NCBI GenBank assembly: GCA_028023455.1 | Contig: JAQFVV010006200.1 | Location: 5,962,506 to 6,026,505 of the forward strand | Reading direction: 5' to 3' | From: Epiperipatus broadwayi | Lineage: Eukaryota; Onychophora; Udeonychophora; Euonychophora; Peripatidae | DNA length: 64,000 bases | Shown: positions 9,839-21,659 of the stretch, in pieces | Layout of the letters: each line of letters opens with the position of its first letter | How positions within the stretch are numbered: position 1 is the stretch's first letter | The notes under the pieces: generated by a model | Seen by the model: the letters and a program-made list of their open reading frames with translations, nothing else | Database searches by the model: none | What the model was told of the DNA's origin: nothing | Program-made: the position numbers and the translations under genes

Positions 9839-10614
9839 TTTATTTATTTATAGAGGCTGTGTAGTTGAAACCATATAACTAAGGGGTGTTTCAAATATTT
9901 TATATAATTTTCAGATTGCATTATAAATTGTTCCTATTTCATATATATATATACAAGGAATTTATGACAGATTTATTAACTATTAATACTTTTGGTTTGC
10001 ACTTCCTGCATAACAATAAATATTTATAATGATAAATTAATTCCCATAAATTCTGCCTATGGATTTACACAAATTTTAAAATATATTAATGAAAATTTCA
10101 AATATAATCGCTTAAATAATTCAGTTCTTGAAAAAGTTAGATGATACCTATGATAATCGACTGTACAGATTTCTCTAAATAGCTCGAATGATTTAATTAA
10201 AAATATAAAAATAAAGTTTTCAATAATTTACATAATTTATAATTATTACTAGAAATATTGTAATGATAATAAAAAAAAACAGAAAAAAAAATAATTAAAA
10301 ATCCAATAAAGTAATGAAGAAATTCTATAAATAAATTTCCTATGAGAAGCCATTCTTTAAAAATTATATTTGAATTAAAAATTAGCTTTCAGTGTGCATA
10401 TAAAAAAAAAAATTATTTCACAATATACAATCAGAGCAGTGTATAAGGATGTTACTGGAAGCGTTATAAGAAACAGCAAAAAATGTTAAAATATATGAAC
10501 TTGATGAGAGCAAGCAAATCATTAGTGTTAAAACATAAAGTATGTAGAAAAAAGTGAAGACCATTAAAAAGAATTAAAAGATAGGTGCATTTAAACGGAA
10601 TTCATCTGACCTAC

Positions 10615-10656
10615 CTTTAGGCTGAGTTTTACTTCGGATACTGTTTTCTGAAGCAC
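10615..10656 (-). CDS. Candidate internal exon, 42 nt
   Basis: On the minus strand an acceptor tttgtttctcag precedes the segment, and a good donor, aaag|gtaggt, follows. It is open in two frames. Joined to the 33742-33847 exon (which ends in phase 1) it reads GASENSIRSKTQPK and again leaves phase 1. Joined after the 12848-12879 segment (phase 0) it reads VLQKTVSEVKLSLK. Its length is a multiple of three, so either inclusion keeps frame. No domain was recognised. The shortness of the open stretch means chance cannot be excluded. Confidence 0.5.
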
Positions 10657-12847
10657 CTGAGAAACAAAATAACTGAACAAAATAAAATAATAAAAAAAAT
10701 ACAAAAAAAACTTTCTATGCTTACTGTAATCAAATAAAATGAAATAGAAAAATAAAAACTAATAAATCAAACCTAAATTTAATTTAGCCTATCAAAATAG
10801 AAACAGATGATAAATTTTTGTGTGTATGTGTTAGAATAATATTGTCAATAGATGACTACAGTCATGCTAATAATAAAATATTTCAAATTGTGCAGAAGAA
10901 AACTAAAAAGTAAACTATTCCATATATTACGTTGAAATTTTTACAAATATACAGAAAAAAACTTATTCATATGTTAACCAGGAGTCAAACTGAAGTACCT
11001 AAAATATCAGCATAAATTACTATAGTAGACATATATATATATAAGCATACAAATATGTATACATGTAAATAAAAGTGATTTTTTTAATGTAGTCATTAGG
11101 ATTATTTTCAAATTAGACTTCAAACTTTTGAGAATAGTATATCTAAAAAATCAAAAATTAACAGCTGCTACAATTTTAGATTTAAACTCAAGTTTTCATT
11201 CTAATCTCTAGACTTTTTCAGAAAATATTTTAGACTTCACATTTTTAAATTATGGGACAATATTATACATGTTAATGATGTGATTGCTTTCGAACAGTGA
11301 AGAATTGTTCTATTGTAGAAGTCAAAACAGCAAGTAGCAGCTATGCAAAACAAAATAAAAAATGTTTTAATAATGGTTTGTTTGTATGCTTACATATATA
11401 TATATATATATCGTTAAAAGGAAGTTATCTTGACAACAGTTTGAAATTGTTGATGATTGTTATTGGGATTTTCTAAGTGTTGACTGGTTTTTAATGATAT
11501 ATATATATGCAGGCAAGATCAGCGAGAAAGATTGCAGGATATATGTAAAATTAGAACATAATTTTTTCTTCAAAAATCCCAAATTTACTAAAATATACTT
11601 TTTTATTAATTTTTTTCATTATACTTGCTTTACAAATCTGTCTTAATATTGTAGCTCTTTACAAACAAACTACATTATAACAACATGAGTTTTTTGCTAT
11701 TTCATTTTGTATTGTTAAAATCTAATTATAAAATTATACGCTTAACTCAAATTGTTGTAATTATAAATATACAGGTTATCTTATATTTATAATTATAGTT
11801 AGCATCAAAAGTATCAATGATATTTGAAGTTTACAATCCAACTATTAGTGGCTTCATTTTTTTTCCTAGTATCTAACTTCTATTATAGTTTTATACACTT
11901 TTTCTCTTAATAAAAACAATTCTTGAATCCGTTTTTGAATATGAGGAGTGCAGGGTTTTATAAAGTATTGGGTTAAATGTCATGGCATCATTTATATCTA
12001 TCTCAAGCCAGTCCTGCATACATGTTTATATATATATATAATGAAAATATATGCCTGTGTTTTGAACTTTTTTTTTTTATTGTCATGATTTACTAATATT
12101 ATTTTATGTTTAAATAAATAATATTCTAATAATAATAATGATTAATAAAATTGTATTACTAAAAGATATATTTTCTAATGTTCTTTGACTTTAATGTTTT
12201 ATTTATTATAAATGTATTAAGTGCAAAAGAAAAAAAAATTATATAAGAATGCAAATGTAAATATTGGATGTCTGAGTTTAATTAACTTAAATATTTATGT
12301 TTTTATTGTGCTTTGAAATATGGTAAATTATATGTCTAAGAATATCCACTCTATTTACAGAAACATGGACTGAAATAGGGAAGAGAAAATAGCTTTATCA
12401 ATTTTGCATTTAAATTACTCATTTTTCCTTAGCCAAATTTATTATGGAAACAAATAGTTCTTCTGCTATTTATAGTATTAAAATAATTTTAATATTGTAT
12501 ATATTTTAAAACAAAAAAAAAAAAGGAATAATGTTGAATGAGCATTTCAATATCAATGCATGAGAACCATTTTAAAACGATTGTCCACACTGTAATTTAA
12601 GAAAAAAAAATAATGGTTTAAATGTTTGTAAAGCTTTGCTTCATTAAATTTACCATCCATCTGCATTATACTATATTATTTTCAATTTGTTATGAATGAA
12701 ACTGTTATCAATCAACTTTATTTTTTTTTTATTAATCTCTCAAGTTGAAAGCATGATAATTACAATAATTTTTTAAAAAAAGTTTGTTCACTTCAAACAT
12801 TCACGAACACATTTCAACTGTGTACCAATGTTTATATATATATTTAC
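10657..12847. other. AT-rich probable intron sequence
   Basis: Long A/T homopolymers, short (AT)n runs at 11028-11042, 11395-11411 and 12026-12041, and no ORF or recognised repeat. If the minus-strand exons are real, this is intron. Confidence 0.55.
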
Positions 12848-12879
12848 CTTCATGAGACAGTTTAAGAGCTTTGTCCCGT
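12848..12879 (-). CDS. Candidate 32-nt microexon
   Basis: On the minus strand, tcatctatcttag precedes the segment and atgaag|gtaaat follows. The frame set by the phase-1 end of the 33742-33847 exon is open (GTKLLNCLMK) and exits in phase 0, where the 10615-10656 segment is also open. Nothing independent supports it, and microexon-like signals arise by chance in AT-rich DNA. Confidence 0.28.
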
Positions 12880-12987
12880 CTAAGATAGATGACATTGTTA
12901 AATGAAATTTATCAATTAATTTATAAATTTATTTCTTCAATATTTAAACACATGTATATTGTCTATACTGATCTTAATGTAATTTAG

Positions 12988-13590
12988 AAGGTATTTGAAT
13001 TCAGGCTAAGCTCCCTACAGCTATACACTCCATCTTATACAACAGATACACATGACCACATACATGTGAAAAAGATAAATGATCTCCAATGCATGTATTT
13101 TGTGCTGAACCAGCACTCATCATTTGGTCCAGATCATCATCTCCCATATATATATAATCAATGCTCCGTTTATGTGAATATAGCAAATTTCATACTTTAA
13201 TGATCTTCTACACTCCCCAACCATTCATATTATTGAAAATCTGATGATGAATGCATCCTTATTGATGCCAATATTATTCTCATACCCATGTTGACTTAAA
13301 GTCAGCATGGATATGACAACAGATTTTCAAATAATATGGATGGCTGAAAAGTTTGAGAGTAGAAAAGATTGAAGCTTGTCCATTAAAGTATGAAGATTTG
13401 CTATCTTAATATAAACTGAACAATGATTATATATGTGTGTGAGATGATGATCTGGACCAACTGATGAATGCTGGTTCAGACAAAATATATATATTGGAGA
13501 TTATTTGTCTTTTTCACATGTATGGGGTCATGTGTATTGGTTACATAAGATGGTATGAATAGCTGTAGGGAGCTTAAAAGCTGTAGAGAG
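12988..13590. mobile_element. Family D palindrome, 600-bp copy
   Basis: The left arm has taagctccctacagctata, then acacatgaccacatacatg and gaaccagcactcatcattt. The right arm returns atgaatgctggttcagac, acatgtatggggtcatgtg and agctgtagggagctta. The turn lies around gttgacttaaagtcagcatg (13290-13310). Arms are about 290 nt and imperfect. A short ORF at 13001-13186 is just the left arm. Confidence 0.8.
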
Positions 13591-14939
13591 CTTCTAAATC
13601 ATATTTATTTATTTTAAAATACTTTATTTATTTAGAATTAATAAGCTAGGATATATTTACAGAGAAATTCTAGGATCAGCAAAATATGAAGGTAATAAAG
13701 GGATATAAAATATTATAAGTGAATAAATAAATACTCAATAATAAATAGGAGTAAAAGTAGAAAAACTGGTGAACTTTGAACAATCTTAATTAATATTACG
13801 AGATTTATTAAAATTTGATTAAAGTTTGTCATTTATTCTTATTAAGGATATCTTAAACGTTGTACAATTTTATGTACATCATTATCTATATAAAAAAGGT
13901 CTCAATTTTACAAGAGTATGTATAATAAAAGAATAGGAAAAAAGCCATTTCTTAAATTATTTCTTTAATATTAAAATTTTATATAAAAATTATTAATATT
14001 TTAATCAAATTTATTAATCATTAGATCAGTGAATAAGAATGAGATATGTTAAATTTAATTGAGTTGTGACAATATATGCATTAATTTAAAAATAAGTGTA
14101 TGACATTATACCAAAATAACAAACTAAAACAATTCCAGGTATTAGTTTATAAAACTTAAAAATTTGGATCATCTCTTAATTTTAAGTAACTTAAATCTTG
14201 AAAGTGTTCTCATATGTAAATATATCATTATTTGATTGACTTATTAAGTGCAGAAAATCTACAATATCCGTTATCATTTTTTAGCATAATATTCACTCCT
14301 ACCTAATTCTATGAACTCCAAAAATATAAGAGCCATTAGCATTCTTCTCAGCATGTACTGGTCATTTAATCTAATGACATAGCTAATTGCTAGGTCAATT
14401 TACACATGCAAATATACTAAACTATGATAATCAGTGACTAGTTCAATGTATGTTTATACGCATGTAAATGTGTTAATGTATTTGCTAATATTCACTATAG
14501 TTTTACTTTGACAAAGATATGTTGTATCGAAAATCTGGTTCAGCAAAGTAATTAAATATTGTTTTATGCCAAAAATGTATTACCGTAGTAATAGATAATT
14601 ATCTACATACTCTTGTAGAATATATTTTATTATGTATGTGTGTGTATAAATATTAGGATAATAAGTTTGCCAAACATTGCTTTTTATATTAATGCTTTAT
14701 TCGAAGCAAACTTTACCCAAATGACTATATATCTTTATAAATATTATATAGTAATACCAGGAAAATACAATATTTGAATATACACAAATATAAAAATAGA
14801 GCCTGGATTATTGTCTCGGGCAGTAAATAACAATAATTTATATATCTCTAGGTAAAGTATATATATATAATTTGTATATAAATAAATAATAATTGCTGCC
14901 TAGTTTGCTCATTGTTGTTAATATTTTATTAATCATAAT
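13591..14939. other. AT-rich spacer
   Basis: No ORF, tRNA-like sequence or clear long repeat was recognised. Confidence 0.55.
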
Positions 14940-15035
14940 TAAATGATTTGCTTTGGAGGTCACATGACATTCAAGCATTCAGGAATCTTTAACTCTTGAG
15001 TATATCATTCTACTACTGAGCTAATAAAATCGAAT
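14940..15035 (-). repeat. Decayed tRNA-like sequence
   Basis: On the minus strand an A-box match, ttagctcagtagtagaatg, is followed by an anticodon-arm-like atactcaagagtta and a weak B box, gcttgaatgtc. The T arm is too diverged for a working tRNA, and no A-tail or target duplication was clear. It could be a tRNA pseudogene or the head of an old SINE. Confidence 0.4.
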
Positions 15036-15256
15036 GTGCAATCAAAAATGTTGCATATGAAAATGTCACCTTCTCATTGTAATTCATTAATAATTATTAC
15101 TAATATTTATAACTAAATTAATCATCATTCATTCTTTCAATTTCTACAATTTAGTACCTAATAGTACAGGACCCGATCGCTATATACCTCTCAATCCATC
15201 AGTCATTCCTCTCTGCATTAACTTTGATATCATTACTATTGTGAGTTTACATAATA

Positions 15257-15783
15257 ATGCTTCCATTCTTTTTTTTTTCTCAAAGTAACCTTTATTAATA
15301 AAAGATTACAAAAATTTTGGGTACACTTACCCATTGAGAATTACACAGTGATTCAATGTAACAAGGTAAAATGTACATATGTTCAAAAATAATTACATCC
15401 ATAAAAATTGCTGTAATGTAATTAGTGTGTATCTGCACATGGATCCACATGGCCCGGCTGTCAAGAAGTTAACCATCACCCAATGGTCCCACCCCTGGGG
15501 CCCCGAGGCGAAGACTCAAATGCTTCAGCTGAATAGGTGAAGTCCAGCATTGTGCCAACCACCACAACAGGCAGTGAGGTCCAAGGCCCAAGTTCACCAA
15601 GCAATAAACTCTCGAACCACAGCCGAGCCATGTCAAGACCATTCTGAATACCTCTGCCTCCCAATTAGCAGTCCAAATGAGCAGGGACCACAATCGTCTA
15701 CCTGCCCAAAATTGGAAAGCCAACTTGGATAAAAACTAAGAAGTAATAAGTAAAGAGCCAGATGGACAGATGCTTTCATTCTT
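15257..15783 (-). pseudogene. Retrocopied transcript with poly(A) tail
   Basis: This block is much richer in GC than its surroundings. On the minus strand it ends with aataaaggttactttgag and a run of A. Near-identical 14-bp repeats flank it: atgcttccattctt (15257-15270) and atgctttcattctt (15770-15783). No splice-like gaps are visible. Two overlapping minus-strand frames are open, 15469-15723 (84 codons) and 15476-15664 (about 62 codons, including TSLPVVVVGTMLDFTY). I recognise neither, and the parent gene is unknown. The tail, poly(A) signal and duplication are those of an mRNA copied by LINE machinery. A SINE made from a pol II transcript is the alternative. Confidence 0.75.
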
Positions 15784-17969
15784 TAATTATATATACATCA
15801 ACTCTGATTCCAATCTTTTTTTGTTTGTTTTCTAACTTTTTTTTATTTTTAATCTTTGTTTTCTTTTTACTTCTAGTGTTAGAATAATCATACTGATTTA
15901 TAAATGGCTCCTAATGACGATAATATATTAACTACCAGTAATTTTCCCCTATGTTTATTTTAATACATCATAATAATATATATTGTTTGATTAATTCTCT
16001 GCCTGTTGAGGGACTCAAATTCTTACGCAGTAATAAAACTAACACTGTACTAAAGTAATAATACCGTTTTTCATTGCCAATCTTTAAGCAATATTTCTTC
16101 ATTAATTGTTTGCTTTATTTTTAGTCTGATTTTCCTACTTGTTTTCTTTTAAACAAATTTGTATTTTCATTCTCGGTCTATATATACAATAAATTGAGGC
16201 TATAACAACCCTTTAAAATAGCATCTACACATTATAAAGTATTATATCCACCTAACAATGATGAAAAAAATGGTCCATAGCTGCAGAACGCATGTTTCCG
16301 ACTCAGCTATCATGATAAGAAGATCAATATTACATTAAACATAACTAATAATACTAAACTTCATTTTTTGGCGAAAAGCGCAATTTAAAACTAAACATAA
16401 TTATTTTATATTATTTCAAGCATATATTATTTAATGTGCCACCAATTTGTTTATTATATACACATACTATATATAAATATTAAACTGGCCAATTTCTTAA
16501 CTAATTCTTGTATTGAAATGACATCTATTTTCAGTCATATTAATTAATCTTGATAATATTTCAAATTTTGCATAAAAGATATTTAATCCTTATTGCCTAT
16601 TTATATAGCTAAAATAAAAACACAGTGAATTTTTTTTCTCAATTTTTTGATTTTCATATTTACTGATAATATTATCAATAATGTTATTATTCAAGTACAC
16701 ATTTTATTTTAATAAAAATTTTATTATTTCCCACAAAACACTACCTTATTAAAGATTAGATGGTATAGATGAGGAAGTTTTCTTGCTTGGAAACAAATGA
16801 TTAGTAGTCGATCTGCCAAATTGGAAAGGTCTCATTAAAAAAGCTAGATAACTTGTGTTTGCAGAGGACTAGCATACTAACCATAATAAATTATGTTTGT
16901 GGAAATATCCATTCTATCACTGCAAAAATATTAGAACACTAATACTGGCAAACGTGAAGAGACGTAGTTGGATACAATTGTAAAAATTTTATAAGAATTT
17001 CTGGCAATCATTTCTCTTTTTCAAAGATAATATTTAATTTGTTCTCTAAAATTTTCACAACATACAACTTTTTTTTTTTTTTACGTTTTGTAGATCCAGT
17101 TTTTCAATTTAATTAAACTGATCAATTCTGCTTTAATTTATAATATATTCTATAATGTAGCATCAGAAGATTAATGTATATTTTTAAAAGATTATAATAT
17201 ATCTGATTAAAGAAAAACTGAACCATATAATTTTACTTTCAACATTCAGATCTGTTGCAAATTATAAAAAAATTGGATCAGCTTGCAACAGATACTGCTG
17301 AAGTAGAATGAAGAAAACTGTTCTTGCAAACATATAAGTCAAATGAGAAAGTCATGGGATGTTTTGTTAATGCATGACAAGTTATGCAATGGATTTTTTG
17401 TACAAATCAACTGAATATAGAGACTTCTATTTTAATTACTATAGCAGTTGTCTCTTGACACTTCCAAACAGAAATTTCAAATGAAATATTCATCACAATC
17501 CTAAGGTATCCATATAAATATTAGTTCCTACAAAATTAACTAAACATAATCCCAAATGAGGGAATTCTGTCAACAGATTATGTGACAATAATCTCATACT
17601 AACACATTTCTAATCATTCTTCTGAATAATGTTAAACAGTTTTTTTAATCAGAAATGAAAAGAAAAATCAACAAAATATTCATTGTAGTACAAAAAAGCA
17701 ATGTGATTAATAGTAGGGGGCAGCATTTTTTCTTTGTTTTATATGTATAAATCATCGTGTACTTTTATTCTTATCATTCTTTTTAAATTTCTATATGTTG
17801 AGTCAGTAGTTAATCATTATATATGGCTAACAGTTTTCATTTTTAACACTAAAACAGAATACAATTTATAAGAAATAATAATAAAAAACACTTTGTAGAG
17901 TAATAAACATTTAAAAGAGAAAAATTGGACCTTGTTATATATATAATATCAAGTGATATAAATATAATA
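15784..17969. other. AT-rich spacer
   Basis: Nothing recognised beyond homopolymer runs. Confidence 0.55.
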
Positions 17970-18396
17970 AACAAAATACACTAGAATAACTCTACAAAAT
18001 TAAAAATGCCTATATAAAATTAAAAAAAATAAATTCTTTGCTACAGCCAGCTTACAGCTTCTTCCGCCATCTTGAGTAGCAATACAACATTAATATTCAA
18101 ATCTCATTAAAGTCACAAAACAGTAATGTTTCCATATGAATGGCCAAATTAAGGAATTATATTTTATAAATATTACAGATAGATTGAATAAATAGTGTAA
18201 TTGTGTCAGTATTCAGAATTTATGGAAAGTTGGCCATTAATGTGGGACTTTATCGAGATTTAAATATTAAGGTTGTATTGCTACTCAAGATGGTGGAAGA
18301 AGCCGTAAGCTAGCTATAGCAAAGAAAATTTTTTTTTTTTTTTAAATTTTATATAGGCATTTTTAATTTTGTAGAGTTATTCTAGTATATTTTGTT
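17970..18396. mobile_element. Palindromic element, about 200-nt arms
   Basis: The ends aacaaaatacactagaataa and ttattctagtatattttgtt pair. The arms continue through gctacagccagcttacagct, cgccatcttgagtagcaata and their complements (tattgctactcaagatgg at 18269-18286). An A/T tract of unequal length interrupts both arms at the same place. No ORF. Confidence 0.8.
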
Positions 18397-18535
18397 AATT
18401 GAGAATTTAAGAGTCTGTTTGGGCTAGAGATAAGTAATAATCATTAAAATTCTAAAAAATGGGTTGTGTTAGAGTTGTGATTGCCGAAAGTTGTAATCAA
18501 ACTATAGGAAATTGTTGTCTATATATAATCCTAAA

Positions 18536-18640
18536 CAAATGATGAAAATGTGATCTGAGCCAATAGATGAATGCTGGTTCAGCAATGCGCATTTAGGTGA
18601 TCATTTATCTTTTTCACATCTTTGGTCATATGTTTCAGGA
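18536..18640. repeat. Family D fragment
   Basis: The pieces gatgaatgctggttcagc and tcatttatctttttcacat follow the family D right-arm order seen at 13440-13540. No opposing arm was found. Confidence 0.6.
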
Positions 18641-19445
18641 AATTGTGATGAAATAGAGGTTGGAAATATAAAACATATATTTGAAGTTAAGTATATCTAA
18701 AAAATATGTATATTTACTTAAAATTACAATATGAACTATATATGTCTTACTCACAACAAAAAAATGAACTGGGTGCTTCAAAAAATACATCCACTATGTA
18801 AGAGAATGATGGATGGTTGTGATGAGCTAAGATGAAAGGATGCATTGAAATAATTATAACTGTTGAAAATATAACCAAGGTCCAATCTTTTTCTTTTAAA
18901 TGTTTATTACTCTAAAAAGTGGTGTATTATTTTTTACAAATTGTATTACTGTTTTAGTTTTTTTAAAAAAAGAAAACTGTGGGTCATCTGTTACTACTTT
19001 CATTTACAAAACTGGAAAGATCTTACCAAAAATTTTAAAATGTACATACAGTATTTTAAATGATTAAAAAAACAAATTTAATTTAGTTTCTATAGGGAAA
19101 AAATTATTGACAAAGAGAACTGTAACCAAACTACAATAGTAATTTGGCATTACTTTCTACAAAAATAAGAGAAATGTACTTACTTTAATGAAAGTATAGC
19201 TTCATGCAATTAAATATTTAAATATATTGGCTTTAAAATGTAAGCCATCAAGTCAATGTATATGTGTGAGTGTTGAGTTCTTTACTAGAGAGCCAATAGA
19301 ATAACTAATAACAGAAGCAACTAATCACAGTTAATCATCATTGATGATATTTTGTCTTGATTCCTATCCTTTTAACACAATTTCTTCTAGTATCTCAATA
19401 GTTAAATTTAGATCAGAAACTTTATTGAGCCCAATATATATATTC

Positions 19446-20036
19446 ACTAGATGGAGCTTTACCAATATCTCCGTACAAGCTTTGTATACATAAATGCTGA
19501 GAGAGACAGAATTCAATATCTCTTTCGTTGAATTCTGTCTCTCTCAGCATTTATGTATACAAAGCTTGTGATGTGATGTGATGTACTGTGACTTCTCCTT
19601 AAACGGAGTCAGGAGTCTCTCAGCAGCTATGCCCAGAGAAACCTGTTAGCCACTTGACCTTCCTTTTCCATTGTCCACCCTAAGTTTTCCCACAATCTGC
19701 TCCATCCCATTTCCACAACATAATCTTTGTCAACTCCATGACCTTCAAATCTAAACCCCCCTTATTTTTTCCCAAACCTAGCATAAAAAACAATAACTCA
19801 CTTTCTGTATAATCACTTTGTTCATATTTAACTTTCCATAACTTCATTATTTGAACCCTTTCTGCTTCCAAACATTTACATTGAAGTAACAGATGCCTAA
19901 TATTTTCTATGCCTTCCTTACACAACTTGCAGATTAAATCACCCATATTTTTCCATTTACATGTATATTCCCTTGTTGCTAAAGATCCTTGTACGGAGAT
20001 ATTGGTAAAGCTCCATCTAGTGATCATAAAATGCAA
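19446..20036 (-). mobile_element. CR1/L2-like LINE 3' end joined to a perfect hairpin
   Basis: On the minus strand an open frame (20036-19680) encodes a LINE ORF2 C-terminus with the zinc knuckle CKLCKEGIENIRHLLLQC, and the element ends in a cacatcacatcac-type tail at about 19568. Immediately beyond is a perfect 41-bp stem (19476-19516 with 19528-19568). Beyond that, 19446-19479 is an inverted copy of the LINE's own 5' junction (19989-20023, including ccaatatctccgtacaag). The fragment is therefore enclosed by inverted repeats, as expected from strand switching during insertion. Confidence 0.8.
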
Positions 20037-20139
20037 GCTATAAGCAAGTTAATGAAATTTATAACTTGTTTTGTTTAATATATATATATATGGAAACAAT
20101 AAGAAATATATAAAAGCTAACTAAAAAAAATAAATATGT

Positions 20140-20285
20140 AAAAATAAAACAATTCCTTGTCTACACAGTTACTTTTAATATTCCAACCAGAGGACTGGTT
20201 TTCATAAGATAATACACCCAAATTATGTTACTTCAAAAATTAAACATTAAAAGTCATTTGTATATCTGATAATGAAAAAAATTGT
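20140..20285. repeat. Family C single-arm fragment
   Basis: ttccaaccagaggactgg and ttttcataagataatacac align in order with the family C left arm at 3077-3222. Diverged, no partner arm. Confidence 0.55.
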
Positions 20286-20734
20286 ATATTAATATTATTT
20301 TTTAAGGGAAGATTAACCAATCAACTGTTGATCTATTGTGATAAATATCTTCGTTTTTTTTTAAAAAAAAATTTCAAACTATTTTCTTATCAACAAAAAC
20401 TTTTAAATAAAACTTTTCAATAATTAGTTAATCCATGTATAATATATATATATCAAATGAATTATATTTCTGTAGTGTAATTTTTACTACATCACTCTCA
20501 TGCAAGGTAGGGATTGTTTTCTACCTGCTACCTTGTGTAGAGATATAATTATATAGTCTAATGAATGAGTAATAAAAGTTATTAATATATATATATGTCT
20601 GTACACAAAAAGTATACAAAAATGTATATTAAAAAAGACCATATATACAAAAAATGATATGTGTACAAATAATTATCGCATAATCATAGTAATTCTCAAA
20701 TGTAATATATATATTAAATGTAAGATAATACAAA

Positions 20735-21240
20735 GAAAGGAATAAATCTCTGGTCATATGCTTTTTATGAATTTACATGCACTCACCTGTAAGTGTCAGT
20801 TTAAAAAGCATAAGTGGACCACTTATGCTTAGAGCATATCATTATATAAATCAACCTTTGCCCACTGTGCTGAATTCAGGGCTTTAACCTATTGTGTCTT
20901 ATATATAATTTGACAAATGATTTGTATAAACTTATTCATTCTATAACAGGAGAGAAATAGAATCACATTTTTAACTATCAGCAATTAGAAATAAATACTA
21001 AATGTTGAATTTACTGTAATTAATAGTCTATTTATATAGCACTTGACTACATAATATAAAGAGAATAAACCTCTGGTCACAATAGGTTAAAGTCCTGATT
21101 TCAGCACAGTCAGCAATGGTTGGCTTATATAATGATAAGCTCTAAGCATAAGTGATATACTTATGCTTTTCAAATTTATGCTTATAGGTGGATGCATGTA
21201 AATTTGTAAAAAGTACAAGACTGGAGGTTTATTCCCTTCT
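20735..21240. mobile_element. Palindromic element with 160-nt arms
   Basis: Left arm (20735-20900) has ggaataaatctctggtca and aaaagcataagtggaccac. Right arm (21081-21240) has agtgatatacttatgctttt and ctggaggtttattccc, with gaggttaaag-like and cagcacagt elements in between. The loop is about 180 nt. A direct-repeat-like gaataaacctctggtcac also occurs at 21063-21080. Confidence 0.7.
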
Positions 21241-21287
21241 TCATATTACACATATAGTCAAGAGCTATATAAATATACTATTAATTA

Positions 21288-21468
21288 TATAAATACTTTA
21301 AAGACAGGATTTAACCTATATCATATAAGCCTTGAATGTTTAAAATAGTTAAACAATATCTTTATTTGCCAATAGAGGGACCTCTCAAACCTAGACACAT
21401 TCAAGGTGCATATGATATAGGTTAAAGCCTGTCTCTAAAGTATTTACATATACTTCCTGTGCACTTAA
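21288..21468. repeat. Short palindrome
   Basis: Arms aatactttaaagacaggatt / cctgtctctaaagtattt and cctatatcatataagccttg / gcatatgatataggtt pair across a loop with an AT-rich centre. Confidence 0.65.
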
Positions 21469-21659
21469 TAAATAATTAAGCTTGTGGTTAAAACACCTGT
21501 AGAGGTCCCTACTATCACATTTTATATGCATATTATCGAGGTTATAGCCTCAGTAAATATTACTATTTATTATAGTAAATGTCATGAAATAAAACTAGAT
21601 AATTCAATGATATAAGAGTGCCTATATTCATATTCATACCATGATGATATACGGTGTTA

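Noticed and set aside
13001-13186. 61-codon minus-strand ORF
   Set aside because: It lies wholly inside the left arm of a family D palindrome and has no domain.
15550-15732. 60-codon plus-strand ORF
   Set aside because: It is antisense to the retrocopy, whose poly(A) tail fixes the minus strand as the sense strand.
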